Origin: Emergomyces orientalis
Taxonomy: Eukaryota; Ascomycota; Eurotiomycetes; Onygenales; Ajellomycetaceae
DNA: 64,000 nt
Direction of reading: 5' to 3'
Assembly: GCA_002110485.1 (NCBI GenBank)
Contig: MOWL01000046.1
Coordinates: 186,001 to 250,000 of the forward strand
Part shown: piece by piece, positions 46,421 to 59,234 of the stretch
Layout: the number at the start of each line of letters is the position of its first letter
Numbering within the stretch: the stretch's first letter is position 1
Translations under genes and position numbers: made by a program
The notes under the pieces: generated by a model
Databases searched by the model: none
What the model saw: the letters and a program-made list of their open reading frames with translations, nothing else
What the model was told of the DNA's origin: nothing

Positions 46421-48428
46421 TCATCGAACATCCTTCAATTCCGTCTTTGGTTCAATATACCGGCTCAATTTCCCCCTATTCTGACTTTTCTGCTCATACG
46501 CATAGGCCATCCCAATCAAAACCTCCTCGCTCCACAAATTGCCCACGAAGCTTAATCCCATTGGGATGCCAGGGGCGGTAAGCACCAAGTCCCTTGGGCC
46601 AGTGACCACTTCCGTGTCTGATGGCCAAGCGCCCATTGGCACACTCACAATGGGCGCACCGACCATGGGAGGTCCTAGTGGGGCGCGGGTAGTTGGGAGA
46701 ATGACAGCGTCGAGCCTGTTTCTGCGAAGGGTGCCGAATATACCGCCTTCACCAGCCAACCGCACGAGTTCTTGATATCTGGGCCAGAATTCGGGAGAGG
46801 TATTGTTGAAGCCGAGCGCGAGCGCCGCGTCCCAGTTACGTGTGTCACGGTCTGGAAAGGCTTCGAGGGGAAATGTTTGCGTGAAGTCGCGTAGGTCGGA
46901 GAGGGAGTTGATATTGTTTGGATTGGTTTGTAGTTTGGAGAAATAGCTGGCAAGGTCGCTTACGAAGTTTGCGTAGAGAATTTCAATGGTTACAGGGCTA
47001 TTAATAAACTCTTCAAAAGCAGAGTAGTTGGCATCTTTCACAATGATGGCCCCTGAATCAGCGAGGATGGCGACGGCGGCGTTGAAGGCTTCCATTGTAG
47101 CAGGCGGCGTGAAAGGCTCAATTACATTTGTCGGGATTCCGATCCGTTTCCCTTTGAGTGCGGAGAGTTTGCAGGCTGCCGCGTAGTTGGGGATGGAATC
47201 AAAAGGGATAGCGGACGTTTAGTTGTCCTTTGGATCACGGCCGGCGATCACTTGGAGCAGTTTGGCGGCGTCTTTAACGGTTCTGGCCATCGGCCCGACT
47301 GTGTCTTGATGCTGGCTGATGGGGACAACAAGATGGCGAGATGTGAGCCCGACGGTTGGCTTGATACCGACAATGTTGTTTTGCGCGCTGGGACTAATAA
47401 TGCTGCCGCTTGTCTGGAAGCAACTATTAACTTCAAGCCTGGAGATATAACATTCGTAGCCAAGGTGGAACTCAAAATACCTCTGTCCCAAGCGCAGCAA
47501 AGGCTAATCCTAAATCCGACACCACTCCGCTACCGCTCGAGCTACCGAGCGGGTCTTGTTGCGGAAAATAAGCACCACTCACCTGGCCACTGTAAGCGCT
47601 CCAACCATTGCTAGAATTGGAAGAGCGGAAGTTGGCCCATTCGCTTAAGCCGGCCATCCCTAAGACAATCATACCAGCTTCCCTCAGCTTCGAGACCACT
47701 GTGGAGTCCTCAGGAAGCTTTGCTCCCAAAAGTGCATAAGAACCGGCTAGCAACAATGCAATCAGCTGCCAGAGTCATAGAACGAATTTCCACTACCGGG
47801 GCGCAAACAATTCGGGAAAAATTACCAGTGGTATTCATCTTGTCCGCAACGCCGATACTGCCTTTGATGATGATGGGTAGCCCATGTAATGGTCTAAAAA
47901 TATAGGGGTCAATATCGTGTTACAACATTTGGGTTGGTGAGTGATCAAAAGCCACAAACCCGCGAATTTTCCCATGCTTTCGTTCAACATCCAGGCGCCG
48001 TGCAATATCAATCGCATCCGGATTCAATTCTGCCACCGCCTGCAGCGTTGAGTTCACTTCGGCGATCCTCCCAATATATGCCTATGTTATAAAGCACTTC
48101 CATCAGAAGGAGATTCACAGGGTTATAGGGGCAGAAGAGGACGTATATATGGCCAACAAACATTAACTAAATCAACGCTGGAGTAACATCTTTTTCTTAG
48201 TCCAGTTTGGAGCTGATCTGAGGTTGCTTCGATTAAAGATCGAAAACCACAGCAGGCTAGGGCATTAAGATTTAGTAACAAGCCAATTAATTAGTCGGGT
48301 AATTGGACAAATAGTGAAATGAGGACTCAGAAGTTACCTGAGAGGCTGCTAAAATCCGGCGAAGCGGCTGCAGACAGAGGTAGCGAAACTAGCTGTAGAG
48401 CCCAAAGCGTGGAAATTGGGAGCAGCAT
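46421..48428 (-). pseudogene. Secreted amidase (amidase-signature family), six exons, one nonsense codon
   Basis: Exons 48428-48338, 48256-48162, 48081-47960, 47893-47826, 47746-47481 and 47413-46421 (minus) join in frame to 544 codons, the normal length. A signal peptide (LLPISTLWALQLVSLPLSAAAS) opens the protein. The Ser-cisSer-Lys triad is complete: Lys113 (PIIIKGS), Ser194 (GSSSGSG) and Ser218 (SGSIISPS). The family hydrolyses linear amides; the substrate is unknown. Codon 279 is TAA (47,221-47,219), where the sequence DPKDN-stop-TSAIPF sits in a conserved stretch that usually has an aromatic residue. Every splice junction and the rest of the frame are sound, so this is either a very recent pseudogene or a base error. 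Confidence 0.85.
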
Positions 48429-49867
48429 TATAATTTTGGTCAACTAATTGGTGGGATACTTGCAAGAAATGATGGAATTGAGAGGAAAGGTGACTAAAAG
48501 GAAATATATAAAAGGTAAATCAGAGTGAAAGTGAGGGGGAATGGATCTATAAATCTCGCCGGGGGCTGCCTAAGTAGTTAATCGTTCGACCTGTGCAGCA
48601 AGCTCGACGAGCTGAGCCAGTGCGGGGATGGCGAAAATCCAGCGTAGATCCGGCGAGACACCCCCAAATCGCCGGCACGGATGATAGTTAAAGATACCCT
48701 GGGGCGGAAGCTGATGGAACGCTGCCTGTAGTGGTCAGGTTAATTGAGGAAAGGTGCAGGAACTAAAGGCTCCCCTGAGGGCAGATTGATCCCTGCACTC
48801 ACCCCCAACCACCCAACGCCCCAACGCCCCAACCCCTTAAACTAATAAAAATTAATAAAAAAGGGCGCACAAGTCCAAGGCAGCTCCTCAAATCCTCCCA
48901 AGGACGAGAAGTATTAGTGGGAAGACCGTTTATCATGAATCTGAAGTGGCCACGATACCCAACTAGGGATTTTCAGCGCATAAAAAAAAGTCGTTAAGGT
49001 AGAAGATATTCCAACTGGTTCGCTGCTTAATTTTGTATAAAATAAATATATTAATAAATAATAAAAACAAAAAAAAGGAAAAAAAAGGTGGAGAGGTGGA
49101 GGTGATATGAAGATTTAACAAAGGCAGCTCCTGCGTCATAAATATCCATGCGCCAGTGACAGATGGTACTTAGCATGGCATGTTTCATCGTTGAGTAGTC
49201 TAAGGATTTATACGAGTTGGAACGATGTCACGGAAGAATCATAAACAAGAGGGCGAGCTTCAGGAACAGCACAAAGTGGCTTCATCTAGATTTCTTTTCT
49301 TTTTTTTACTTCCTTCCTTCCTTCTTCTCCTTGTTCCTCAAAGAAAGAAAGAAAAAAAAAAAAAGAAAAAAGAAGAAATGACCCTGGCCATAAGCTTGTA
49401 TTATACTATACACGTTGTCAGGGAGCAAACCAATCAATCAAATCAATCAATCAATCCACCTCGCAGGAGGTAGGCCTTTAGCGCCGTGATTAGTCATCAG
49501 CGCCTGATTGGCGCCGTGGATATCAAATCTTTATTTTGACGTTCGGCTCCAGGCTGGAATAAATTACTCTGTTGTGCTAAACAAACAAACTGCCGAAACT
49601 ACAGCAAATATCAGGAGCTTTACTTTGATTAAAACTTTTGGCGAAGTGCTTTACAATATGCGCATATGAGTATGACCTTATGAACTTGATCTGTTTTCAC
49701 CACATGCCTCATCCAAGCCTTTTCTCGCTCCCGCTGCTCTGATATCCAAACATTAGTATCCAGGAGCATTTACCCCAACATTATTTTCTTTTCTTTTTTG
49801 GATAATATACATCGAACGCGTGGATCTTAAATACATATATGTATACTCGTCCCGTCAATTCAGCTCT
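48429..49867. other. Divergent intergenic region, amidase to P450
   Basis: 1.4 kb shared by two divergent genes. It holds an A-rich low-complexity stretch at 49,040-49,090, CT and AAAG runs at 49,290-49,380 and a (CAAT)n run at 49,431-49,456. No coding content recognised. Confidence 0.6.
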
Positions 49868-51739
49868 ATGGAGAAAATAAATATATCAATCCCTCCTCTT
49901 TCTAGAGATAGTGTCGTGGAATTTTTGTCTGAATCATACCTCGAAATATTCATAGCTTCTGCTATATTACTATGCATCATAACACGGACATATAGCGGCT
50001 TCCGTAGCCATTTCAGAGACCCCAATGCTGGTAAAACATGGAGACCTAAAACCCTTCCATATTGGGTCCCTTATTTTGGGCATGCCCTGTCCTTTGGCCT
50101 CTGTCGTCGGAAATTGCTTGAAGATGCTCGGTTAGTATTTATTTGAATTAGACCCACATTTGTGGGTTGTTGCTCTTAATATTTGCATTTCCTAATATAA
50201 ATTTACAGAGATAATACCCCGGAACCTGTTTTTAGTCTCTACGTCTGCGGCCGGAGACATAATATAATAGCATCTCCGTCGCTAGCGAAGGCTCTTGTGA
50301 CCAAGCAGAAATCATCAACCTCATCGGATGTCTTCGCCAATTATGTCATGGAGCGCGTTTTTGGAGCGCGCGAAAGTACGAGGAAACTCAACCGAGCTGA
50401 CTTCGAAGCCCAATGCAGATCAATGGAATTTCAAATAGCAGAGCCCCTTGCATCCGACTGTTTGGCTACTACCATCAGACACATTGAACGGAATATGCCA
50501 AACATGTTGTCATTTTGCTCAAGTGTCGTCGATCAGTCGTTGTGGGAGCGAATGAGCACGGTTTCCCTTGTTGGCGATGGCGACGATCAGGTTTGTGAAG
50601 TAAACCTCTATGCGCTAGTCCGCAACTTTGTTGCGGTAACTGTCATGACGGCAATCATGGGAGAAGACTTTATGGAAGCACTTCCGAATACCGCAGATGA
50701 TATTAGGAAGTTTAATAATAATTTCAATGCCATTGCCCTGGGGATTCAGCGATGGGTTCCCTTCCCGGGACTTCCCACCTCATATCGGTCGCGACGCAGG
50801 CTTTTGCAGGGTATGGCGGCCTTCCATTCCGCTTTTGAGATCGCGGAAAACGGCCACGACCCCGGATTTGATTGGCGTCAAATTGATGAAATTTCCGAAT
50901 TTATGCAAAGCCATTGTCGAGCATGGAAAAACGCTGGACTTTCTGCTAATTCAATGGCCTCCGAAAGTCTAGCAATCTTATGGGCTATGGACACGAAATT
51001 GAACACGATCATATTTTGGAATCTCATGCATATCTTAGCGGATGGACCAACTCACTCTCAAATCATGAAGGAAATTGCCCCTTACTCTCGAGCAGGGCGG
51101 CCGGACTCTGGGGAATCGGGCTTCCGACTACCGGAACCACCACGATTATCGTTGGATGTAGATCGCCTTGTTAACTCTTGTCCCATGTTCAAAGCAACGT
51201 ACTACGAGACGCTTCGACTACACTCTTGCCCAATCACCTACAAAAAGATCACCAAGGATTTCAAACTAACCGAATCTGCGGGGGATGCGAAAATAGCGAA
51301 TCGAAAACAACAAGCGTACCAGTTTAAAAAAGGGGAATTTATCGCAATACCCCACACGCTTCACAATACCGATTCACACTACTTCGAGGACCCGGAAGAA
51401 TTCATCCCGGAAAGGTTTTTGACCGAAGAGAGTGTGGAAACTAGCGATTCATTTGAGAAGGATGTCCCGCCCAAAAAGCGAAAGTCGCCCACTACCCGAC
51501 CGGAACCTATGGTTAAAATTCCAGAAACATGGACCGCAGAGGGTGGCAGCGAAAATACTGTGAGCCAAGATGGAAAATTCGCTGAAAGGATAACGTTGGG
51601 ATTTGTTGCTGGTCTGTTGACAATGTGGGACATTCAACCGGCTAAGAGTATGGGTTGGAAGGTACCGAAACGGAAAACTGGCGGGCTTGTTTATGAGCCA
51701 AGGAAAGATATCAAGGCGAGGATAAAGTCGAAAGTGTAG
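49868..51739 (+). CDS. Cytochrome P450-like protein lacking the heme cysteine, two exons
   Basis: Exons 49868-50130 and 50209-51739 give 597 residues. An N-terminal membrane anchor (about residues 20-38) is followed by the proline-rich entry LPYWVPYFGHALSF typical of CYP7/CYP8-like fungal P450s. The K-helix ExxR is present (YETLRL, about 420), as is the PERF motif (FIPERFL, about 488). The heme loop expected as FGGGxxxCxGRxFA reads EGGSENTVSQDGKFAE at about 532, and no Cys occurs anywhere in the last 150 residues. Downstream conserved sequence (RITLGFVAGLLTMWDI) is intact and in frame. Without the thiolate ligand normal oxygenase chemistry is not expected. It may be a pseudoenzyme or a decayed gene with an otherwise open frame. 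The anchor suggests the endoplasmic reticulum. Confidence 0.85.
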
Positions 51740-52395
51740 TCAAAATGGATAGAGGGCGTCTTATATAATTTTCATTTCATTTTGTCCTTGTCTTATCCTT
51801 TACGTCGAGTTTTTCTGTTTCATAAAGCCCTTGCTTATTTAATTATACTCGATTTACATACAGTTGCATTGAGTTTTTCCCGGTATTTTAACTAAACAGA
51901 AATAAAAATGGGCATCTTGTGAGTTCTACGCAATATAACCATGCTGGCGGGCAATTTGATAAATAGATAAATTATTGAGATCTAGTTGCGGCTCTAATTC
52001 ACCGATCAATACTCGGTCAATGAAATTTGGATTGGAGCTTATTATTAAAAATTTTTGCGGGACAGAAGCCAACCTTGCAAGCGAGGCGGGCAACCAGCGC
52101 CAGATCAACAGGTTGCTCCTAGCCGAGTTGGGGGGCTGGTACCTCAATCCATAAACGAGCAGGTACTGTGGATAAAATCAAGTACGCTATTCTCTCTAAT
52201 AGGCTGTTACAAGGCTGAAGCGGTGACTATAGGATATTCTCAGGGAGGGGCCAGGAAAATGGCTTCTCTAAGCTGCCAAACCACCCCACGATCGACATTT
52301 GCTTAAATAAATCGGGATCCCCTCTTGTTGAGAATAAACATGTTTTTCGTCTCGTGGTGCTAGGAACCGCTACGAAGCCTGTATCCGTCACCATA
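51740..52395. other. Intergenic region, P450 to GDSL gene
   Basis: 656 bp. The P450 3' flank is T-rich. No gene or RNA recognised. Confidence 0.6.
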
Positions 52396-53971
52396 ATGTA
52401 TTGGCTGTCAGCTCTGCTCCGTGCTACTATCATCACCGTTCTGGTGGCGGTGGGAGGCATAAATAGCTCCGCTGTTGGGCCGGCCGGTCTGACGAAGAAG
52501 GCAGCGTCAGGAATTCGCCGTGGCCATTGGGCTGCTACATGGGCTTCAATGCCGCAGCTGACGGAGCCCGCAAACTTACCGCCTCCTCCATTTGTATATG
52601 CCGCTGCGGCTGCGGCTGCCATTCTCCAACGCCCCCGGATTGGATGACTGTCGAATTTGTACACGCACACAGAATGAGGCCGGTCGTGTATTTTTTCAAT
52701 TCGACCATCCGGCAAACGCTACACATGTCCATTGGTAGCGATATGATCCGTGTTCGAATATCCAACGCCTTCGGCGCCGCCGACTTGCCAATCACAGCCG
52801 TGACGGTTGCGCTTTCGGAATCGGAAGAGAATGGAGGCACAGGCACCAGCGCCATTCAGGAAGAGACTTTGCAAGCCTTGACATTCAGCGGAAGCCAAAA
52901 TTATACAATCCCCAGTGGAGCGCTTGCGGTATCGGATCCGATAAATTTCCGGATAAAACCAGAATCAGTCCTCACTATCAGTCTCTATCTTGCGGACGGT
53001 CAGAAAACCAATTGTATTACGTCACATCCTGGCAGCCATACTACCTCTCATTTGTCATTCGGCAATTATATCTCAGCTCAGGATTTGACAGACCCTTCAG
53101 CCCAAAGTGTTGCACACTGGTAAGTATCTTAGTCGCATTCTTTGCGGGCCCCAGTTCGGCCGGGATATGTCTACCATAACTTTTGGAATAGGTACTTCGT
53201 CAGTGCCGTCGAGGAATGGGCACCTCACAGTTCCAAAGCATTTGTAATAGTCGGGGATAGTATAACAGATGGAACCGGCAGCGACACCGATAAGAATAAT
53301 CGGTATGTGATTTCGCATAAACCGTGGAGGTGGCCTAGAAAGCTAACCCCAATAACAGCTGGCCAGATCGGTTGCTTTCCAAAATGCAGGAAACGGGCTT
53401 TCCTTCTCAGATAGCAGTCATCAACCAAGCTGCAAGTGGCAACCGCCTTTTGAATGACGGGCGTAGCCCAAGTGCTCTTAGTCGCATCGATAGAGACGTC
53501 GTCTCATTATCAGGTGTTGGATATGCGATGGTTTTTGAGGGAGTCAATGACATTGGCAATGCGCCACCTACTACGCAGGGGAAAATGGCAGTGGCAGAAC
53601 GTATCATCACTACCTACAAGCAGATTATAACTCGGATCCATTCCATGGGAGTCCCTATATTTGGCGCAACGATAGCACCCTTCATGGCTCCGAATCCAAA
53701 ACTCCAACCCTACTCTGAACCCACTCGCGACATGGCACGGCAAAAAGTTAACCCCTGGATCTGAACGAGTGGCGCCTTTGATGCCGTTGTCGATTTCGAC
53801 ACGATAATGGCAGATCCTAAGGAGCCAGATAGACTCTTCCCTAAGTATGATAGCGGAGATTATTTGCATCCAAATGCGGCTGGGTACCAGGCCATTGCCG
53901 ACGCTTTTCCGCTGGATATTTTTCTTCAGTTTGAGCATGGAACAAGCTCGTTCTCCCGGAAGAAGACATGA
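52396..53971 (+). pseudogene. Secreted GDSL/SGNH hydrolase, four exons, frameshift and nonsense
   Basis: Exons near 52396-52593, 52673-53119, 53192-53302 and 53359-53971. A signal-peptide-like start (YWLSALLRATIITVLVAVGG) precedes the family's opening block HWAATWASMPQ. Catalytic blocks are all visible: VIVGDSITDG (Ser), the EGVNDIG block and DYLHPNAAGY (Asp/His). The family hydrolyses esters of lipids or acetylated polysaccharides outside the cell. Two defects: a run of six T at about 52,690 shifts the frame just before FNSTIRQTLHMS (five would keep it), and TGA at 53,762-53,764 interrupts VNPWI-stop-TSGAFDAVV, where Arg (CGA) is expected. Splice sites are canonical. A relic of a related gene lies at 2,792-2,887. 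Confidence 0.82.
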
Positions 53972-54382
53972 GAAGACATGAGTTTCAGATTGGATATAAT
54001 ATATATATATTATATAAACCAAATAAATGTAAATAAATGGGTTAGTGTTCTAAACCGTGTTGACCAAGGCTTCTAGAGAAGTTGATATTTGTGCAGAATA
54101 GATGGAGTTAGGGTTAATTTTCCGATTTAGAAATACCACGGTGACTAAGCAGAGTTAAGCCTTCCAAATAATTGGCAGTCGCGTGCCCATTGAACGAACG
54201 CGACGCGTTTTATCACAGTCGGACTAAAGTTCAACGCCAACGTCGCCGACAAGAGCGACGACAGCGAAGACAACGATATTGAGCAGAAGTTTTTTAATAA
54301 CCATTTCTGTGCTTTTTTCCAACTGAGATATTTGAGAATTGGCTTTTTTATAAATTGCGTTGTTTATGTTACAATTTTCCAA
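53972..54382. other. Intergenic region upstream of CTF4
   Basis: 411 bp with a TA-rich tract at 53,995-54,014 and a GACG/CGAC-rich stretch at 54,235-54,275. No gene recognised. Confidence 0.6.
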
Positions 54383-57300
54383 ATGGCTTCAGAAACCGTT
54401 CGGCTCAGAGGACGTCCAGCCCGTGAGTTATCCCCTTACTCAAATCACTGTTGCCAGCGCCATTAATCGCCTTGGTTCATAATGAGTGCCCTGTCAATTT
54501 CAACTTCAATGTTGACAACTGGTCTTCTATATAGATACACCGGGAACTACCATTTTAAGCTATACTCCAAATGGTCGACAAGTAATCACAGCCGGGTCCA
54601 ACTCCGCTATTCGAATATTCACAATCGGAGAAAAGGACGAACCAAAGACTGTAGATGATGGCGTGGACGGGCGCTTGGGGATTGTCGCTACTGTATGCCA
54701 TATCTATTTCCGTTTGATGACGGAGAGAATATTTTGTCTGGAAGGCTAACCGTTCAATGGCTGGGCGAGTTAGAACGACTCGTTTATCATGGGCGCCGAG
54801 GACGGGACAGTCTGGAAATATGAATTGGAAACAGGCCAAATGGATAAATTGCTAGTTCGTTGCGCGTTGCCCGTGCGAGATCTGTCACTGTCAAAAGACG
54901 GCGATTGGGTGGCAGTTGCCAGCGAGTATGCATTCCCTCACCCTCTATATCTCCAAAAGTTGATGCACTGACTGTGGCATATCTTGTTCTCAGTGAACTC
55001 GTGGTCAAAATTGTCAATATTCACGACATGACAATCGTGAAATATTTACGGGAGCAAAGCAAAGGCGTTAAACATGTGAACTTCGACCCTAGTGGACGGT
55101 TCATTGCAGTATCTGGTTCCGACGGAATAATTTATATATACTCCGTCGATGGACCACAGCCGGAACTTGTGAAAAAAATTGATGGCATAATTGGCAGACT
55201 GGAACCAGACCATGAAGCAACATCGCGGGCTGTATGGCATCCGGATGCCAGAGCATTTGCCGCCGTCGAGCCAACAAGAGATATTGCGGTAGTATCTACT
55301 AGCGATTGGACGAAACAAAACGTATTCACGGCTGGTCACAATGCAGATATTACTGCACTTGCTTGGTCTCCGAATGGCGCTCTATTGGCAAGTGCTGGGG
55401 CCGATCGGCAAATTTTGCTCTGGGAGACGAAGACTCAAAACATTCTACGGAGATATGACGTACCGAATGTGATAAATCTCGCTTGGCACCCTGTCGACAA
55501 TACCCTCTCTTTCACTACATCTGACGGAGAACTATTCATCTATGAAGACTTTGTTCCCTCGGAGTACCGGTCACTACTCGATAAACCATTGGAAAGCGCA
55601 CCGCTGCTTTCTGGGGCCCCCCAAGAGCATAGGGGTATCCCTAGCAGACCTTTAACGAATGGCATACGGATTGGCTTGGAAAGTCGACCGAGAGGCGGCA
55701 CTCCAGATTCCATAGATAATATTCTAGGACCCATGGACGAGGATGATGGCTTTATTGAGGATGACGATGGAGCTGGCTATGCAGAAATAAATCAATTCGG
55801 TAAACGCACGGGTGCTACTCGCGATGACATATACGGGCATGACGATAAAAGACGGATTGGGGCGTTCATGCAGCCAAAGCGACATGCCTCATTTCAACCT
55901 GGCAGTACTCCTTGGAGAGGCGACAGAAGGTACCTTTGTAAGTCACCCTAGGTATGGCTGCACGTTATACTTTCTGCTGAACTACAATACAGGCCTTAAT
56001 TTAATCGGATTTGTCTGGACTGTTAACCAAGAGACTCACAATACCGTCACTGTTGAGTTTTATGATCGTGAACGGTTTCGAGACTTCCATTTTACAGACC
56101 CCTTTTTATATGATAAGGCTTGTTTGAGTAAGTTACTTATCCCGACTTGTAACACACGTGTATATATACCTGTACTAAGCTCCTACAGATGAGAAGGGCA
56201 CGTTATTTTCTTGCCAACCATCGGACGGCAATCCAGCTACGATATTTTATCGCCCTCATGAGACCTGGACCCTTCGAGCTGATTGGCGGACTCAACTTCC
56301 TGAAGGCGAAAGCATCACCGGTTAGTGGATATTCTCCTGATCAATTATGTTCAGCTGCTAATGGTTATTATATAGCCATTGCCCTGAGCAATTCCTTTAT
56401 TGTTGTCACTACATCGGCCAATTATGTCCGAGTATATACTCTTTTTGGCACTCCGTTCCGAATTTATAGGCAAAAAAGCCAAAGCGTTACCTGTGCGGCA
56501 TGGAGAGACTATGTCCTAACCGTAGGAAACGGACCCGTTGGCAGTGATGGAATGGCCACGTTGACCTATTCCATCGAAAATGTCAAGCGGGACGAAATTT
56601 GCCAGAACGAAGATCACGTAGCTGTACCCGATGCCTCCGAACTTCGGAGTGTTTTCTTCTCAGATTGTGGGGTAAGCTTCATGGCTTTTTCTTCCTGCGG
56701 CTGAATGTGATATATTGACAATTTCATAGGACCCTTACATATATGATTCCTCGGGGGTACTGTTGGTATTGCAACACTGGCGAAAACCCGGACAGGCACG
56801 CTGGGTGCCGCTTCTTGATACGAAGCTCATGGACCGTCTCAGCGGTGGACGGAAAGAGGAGACATACTGGCCGGTCGCGGTGGCTCAGGATGCGTTCCAC
56901 TGCATAATCCTTAAAGGTGGCGATCGATATCCCTACTTCCCCCGACCATTGCTCAGCGAATTTGAATTTAAAATTCCAATATCCACGAAGCCGAACAAGG
57001 GATCGGCCGCGGAAGGCGAAGATGAAGACATGGATGACTCTGCTGGTCGGGACTCTGTTAATAAGCTCGAAGAAGCGTTTATACGTTCGAGCCTCTTCTT
57101 CAGTCTACTGGATGACCGTGTCACGGTTTCAGAGGCTACGGGGGGTAGCGGAGACGTTGAATTACGGAGGAAGGAGATTGATATTGACAAGATCCTGTTG
57201 CAGATGCTAGCTATTGAATGCCGGGAAGGCGAAGAGAGAGGGATGAAAGCGCTTGAACTTGTTTCCATGATGCGGGATCGTAGCGGGAAGATGTTAGATG

Positions 57301-57422
57301 CCGCTCGCAAAGTCGCGTTGCGGTACGACAGGATTGTTTTGGATGAGAAGATCAGGGGTTTGGCTGAACGGCGGCTTATGGGTGCTGAGGATGATGACGA
57401 TGATGATGATGAACTTGCTTAA
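54383..57422 (+). CDS. CTF4: Ctf4/SepB/Mcl1 replisome adaptor, eight exons, intact
   Basis: Exons 54383-54422, 54535-54692, 54774-54925, 54994-55937, 55993-56127, 56189-56320, 56376-56671 and 56730-57422 join in frame to 849 residues. Ctf4 (SepB in Aspergillus, WDHD1 in animals) is a nuclear trimer that links the CMG helicase to DNA polymerase alpha-primase and supports sister-chromatid cohesion. The N-terminal 300 residues form WD40 repeats (HTPGTTILSYTPNGRQVITAG, VNFDPSGRFIAVSGSDG, LAWSPNGALLASAGADRQILLWE). An acidic linker (MDEDDGFIEDDDG) follows, then the second beta-propeller (SepB domain; FRDFHFTDPF, TLRADWRTQLPEGES, DPYIYDSSGVLLVL) and a C-terminal helical bundle ending in a poly-Asp tail. 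All introns are short (54-112 bp) and canonical. Confidence 0.95.
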
Positions 57423-58029
57423 TTCAGGGAGAATAATACTTGATAACGGTAAATACGCGTTTTGGCTGCGATGACATAGTTATGTTTGTTTTGTATTGTA
57501 TTTCTTTGGGAGGTTGCATCTTGCAAGCGCAATATACTGAGCTATAAGTGAGGGTATTCTGCCCTGATTCAAGGCCCTTTCGACCAACTTGTTCCCCATA
57601 TATCAAGTTGCTGACAGTAGCAGCTAACCCGGAGAATGTCCGCGAAATACACAGTCACCACGAAATCCATATAGACCACTGGAGACTGTAGAGCAATGCC
57701 ACCGCATCCTCACCTTACTGTAGAATGAAATCAAGAAGCAAGAATGATGGAATCAGAATAAGAAGAAAGCCCTAACCCTAATTGGCCTAGTACAAATGCG
57801 ACGTCATTATGCCAAGCCTGCACTAAATCGAATTAGTAGCCGCGTACCAGACCTCAATACTATTAACCGCAGCCCTGGCGGATGAGTTATATCAAAGAAA
57901 CACATACACATCTCGCAGTACATGATACCGTGAAGCCTAGATACCATGCACTCTTTGACCGCTCTAAGACCTCTCATTGCCCACTTGCGATGAGCCTTAT
58001 GCCGCCTTAAACTCAGGAATAACAAAACC
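57423..58029. other. Intergenic region, CTF4 to the 58-kb gene
   Basis: 607 bp, no gene recognised. Confidence 0.6.
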
Positions 58030-59234
58030 ATGCCCAAGGTCCACTTCCCCCGTCATCTCCGCCAAGCTAGCATCCTCCCCTCCCAGCCCCGTTCCCCGCA
58101 TGGGACCCAGGTTTTCCCGCTACATCCCACAATCGTACAGTTCCGTGTCCCTCACCGCGCCGATGTACGCATTCCCCGTCGATATCTAGCTCAGATCCGC
58201 CACGATGACTCCACGGAGCTAGACCTTTTACAGGCAACGCCGGTTTGCTTCTCTGCAAACAGCCCTCAGCGATGGAGCATGGGGCTAGGCAATGACAGTG
58301 GTAGCGGGGACCATAAACCACCAGATGAGAGGATATTGAAGCTAGGGAAAAGTATGAGACCTTTTTTCAAAATTTCATTGATAGCTATAACCCGTATATG
58401 CCATCTCGGAAATGCCCTGAATTCTTAGCTGACTGCCATCAAATCTTCTCTACAGCTCTCCGCATCCTCTCCGCTCACCTTCCAGGCATCCTTGTCAACC
58501 CTCTACCACAGGAAATCCTTTCTCCAAACATATCTCTCCATCTATTTCCTTCGACACACCCTCACCTCCCTACAGTGAAGGGGAGAGTACCCTATCGCGC
58601 AGCTCTCTGGACAGCCCCGGTAGCCTGGGGAAGTGTCCCCATAGTCGGCAACGTTAGACTAGAAATTATGAGTGAGCGAATGGTCAATGCGCCGTCCATC
58701 GTGGAATACGATGAAGAACATAGATACGGCGATGAGAAGCTGGTCGTACGTTGGCGAACGGAGGGGGGCAATTCCGATTCCCCTGGCTACTTTAGGAAAT
58801 CGAGTCCTAAGGAAATTTCGCCAGCCGCCAATGGAGGAACTACCACGAATGGCTGTATCACTACCAACGGAGATATGGGAAGTACCAGTACAACGCAATC
58901 ACCTCTGTCATCTTCATCCCACGGCACAAACCGTGGCCTTAGCAAACTGCTAGGTGGGGACGCGCCAATTTTTAAACTAGGCAAGGAAGAACAATTTAGC
59001 GGGCTGTTTATCTTCTTGTTTGATGACCAAGGCCGCATTGCCAGCCATACGATTGAACATGCGGACGAGAGTAATGGGTGGGATCGGACGGCGAGGGTTG
59101 TGACGTTGACGGACTGGCTGCTTGGGAAGGCCAAATGGGGGGGATCCCGGGGTGATGCTGGCCCTACACCCGCGCTCGCTGTCGGTCTGGAACTTTCACA
59201 GCAAGGCAAAATGATGTTCGAAAACGAGGCTTGA
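58030..59234 (+). CDS. Conserved-looking protein of unknown function, two exons
   Basis: Exons 58030-58351 and 58456-59234 join in frame to 366 residues. The N-terminal 100 residues are basic and Pro/Arg-rich with no clear signal. After the junction (LKLGKTLRILSAHLPGIL) comes an alpha-beta region of about 250 residues with SPNISLHLFPSTHP, YRAALWTAPVAWGSVPIVGN, EKLVVRWRTEG, FSGLFIFLFDDQGRI, SHTIEHADESNGWD and VVTLTDWLLGKAKWG. A Ser/Thr/Asn-rich insert (about 240-285) interrupts it. The pattern of a helix, then a curved sheet and a FxFDDxGRIxxHxIEH motif resembles SnoaL/NTF2-like folds, but this is inference. I do not recognise a named family. The same-strand position after CTF4 may be fortuitous. 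Confidence 0.7.
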
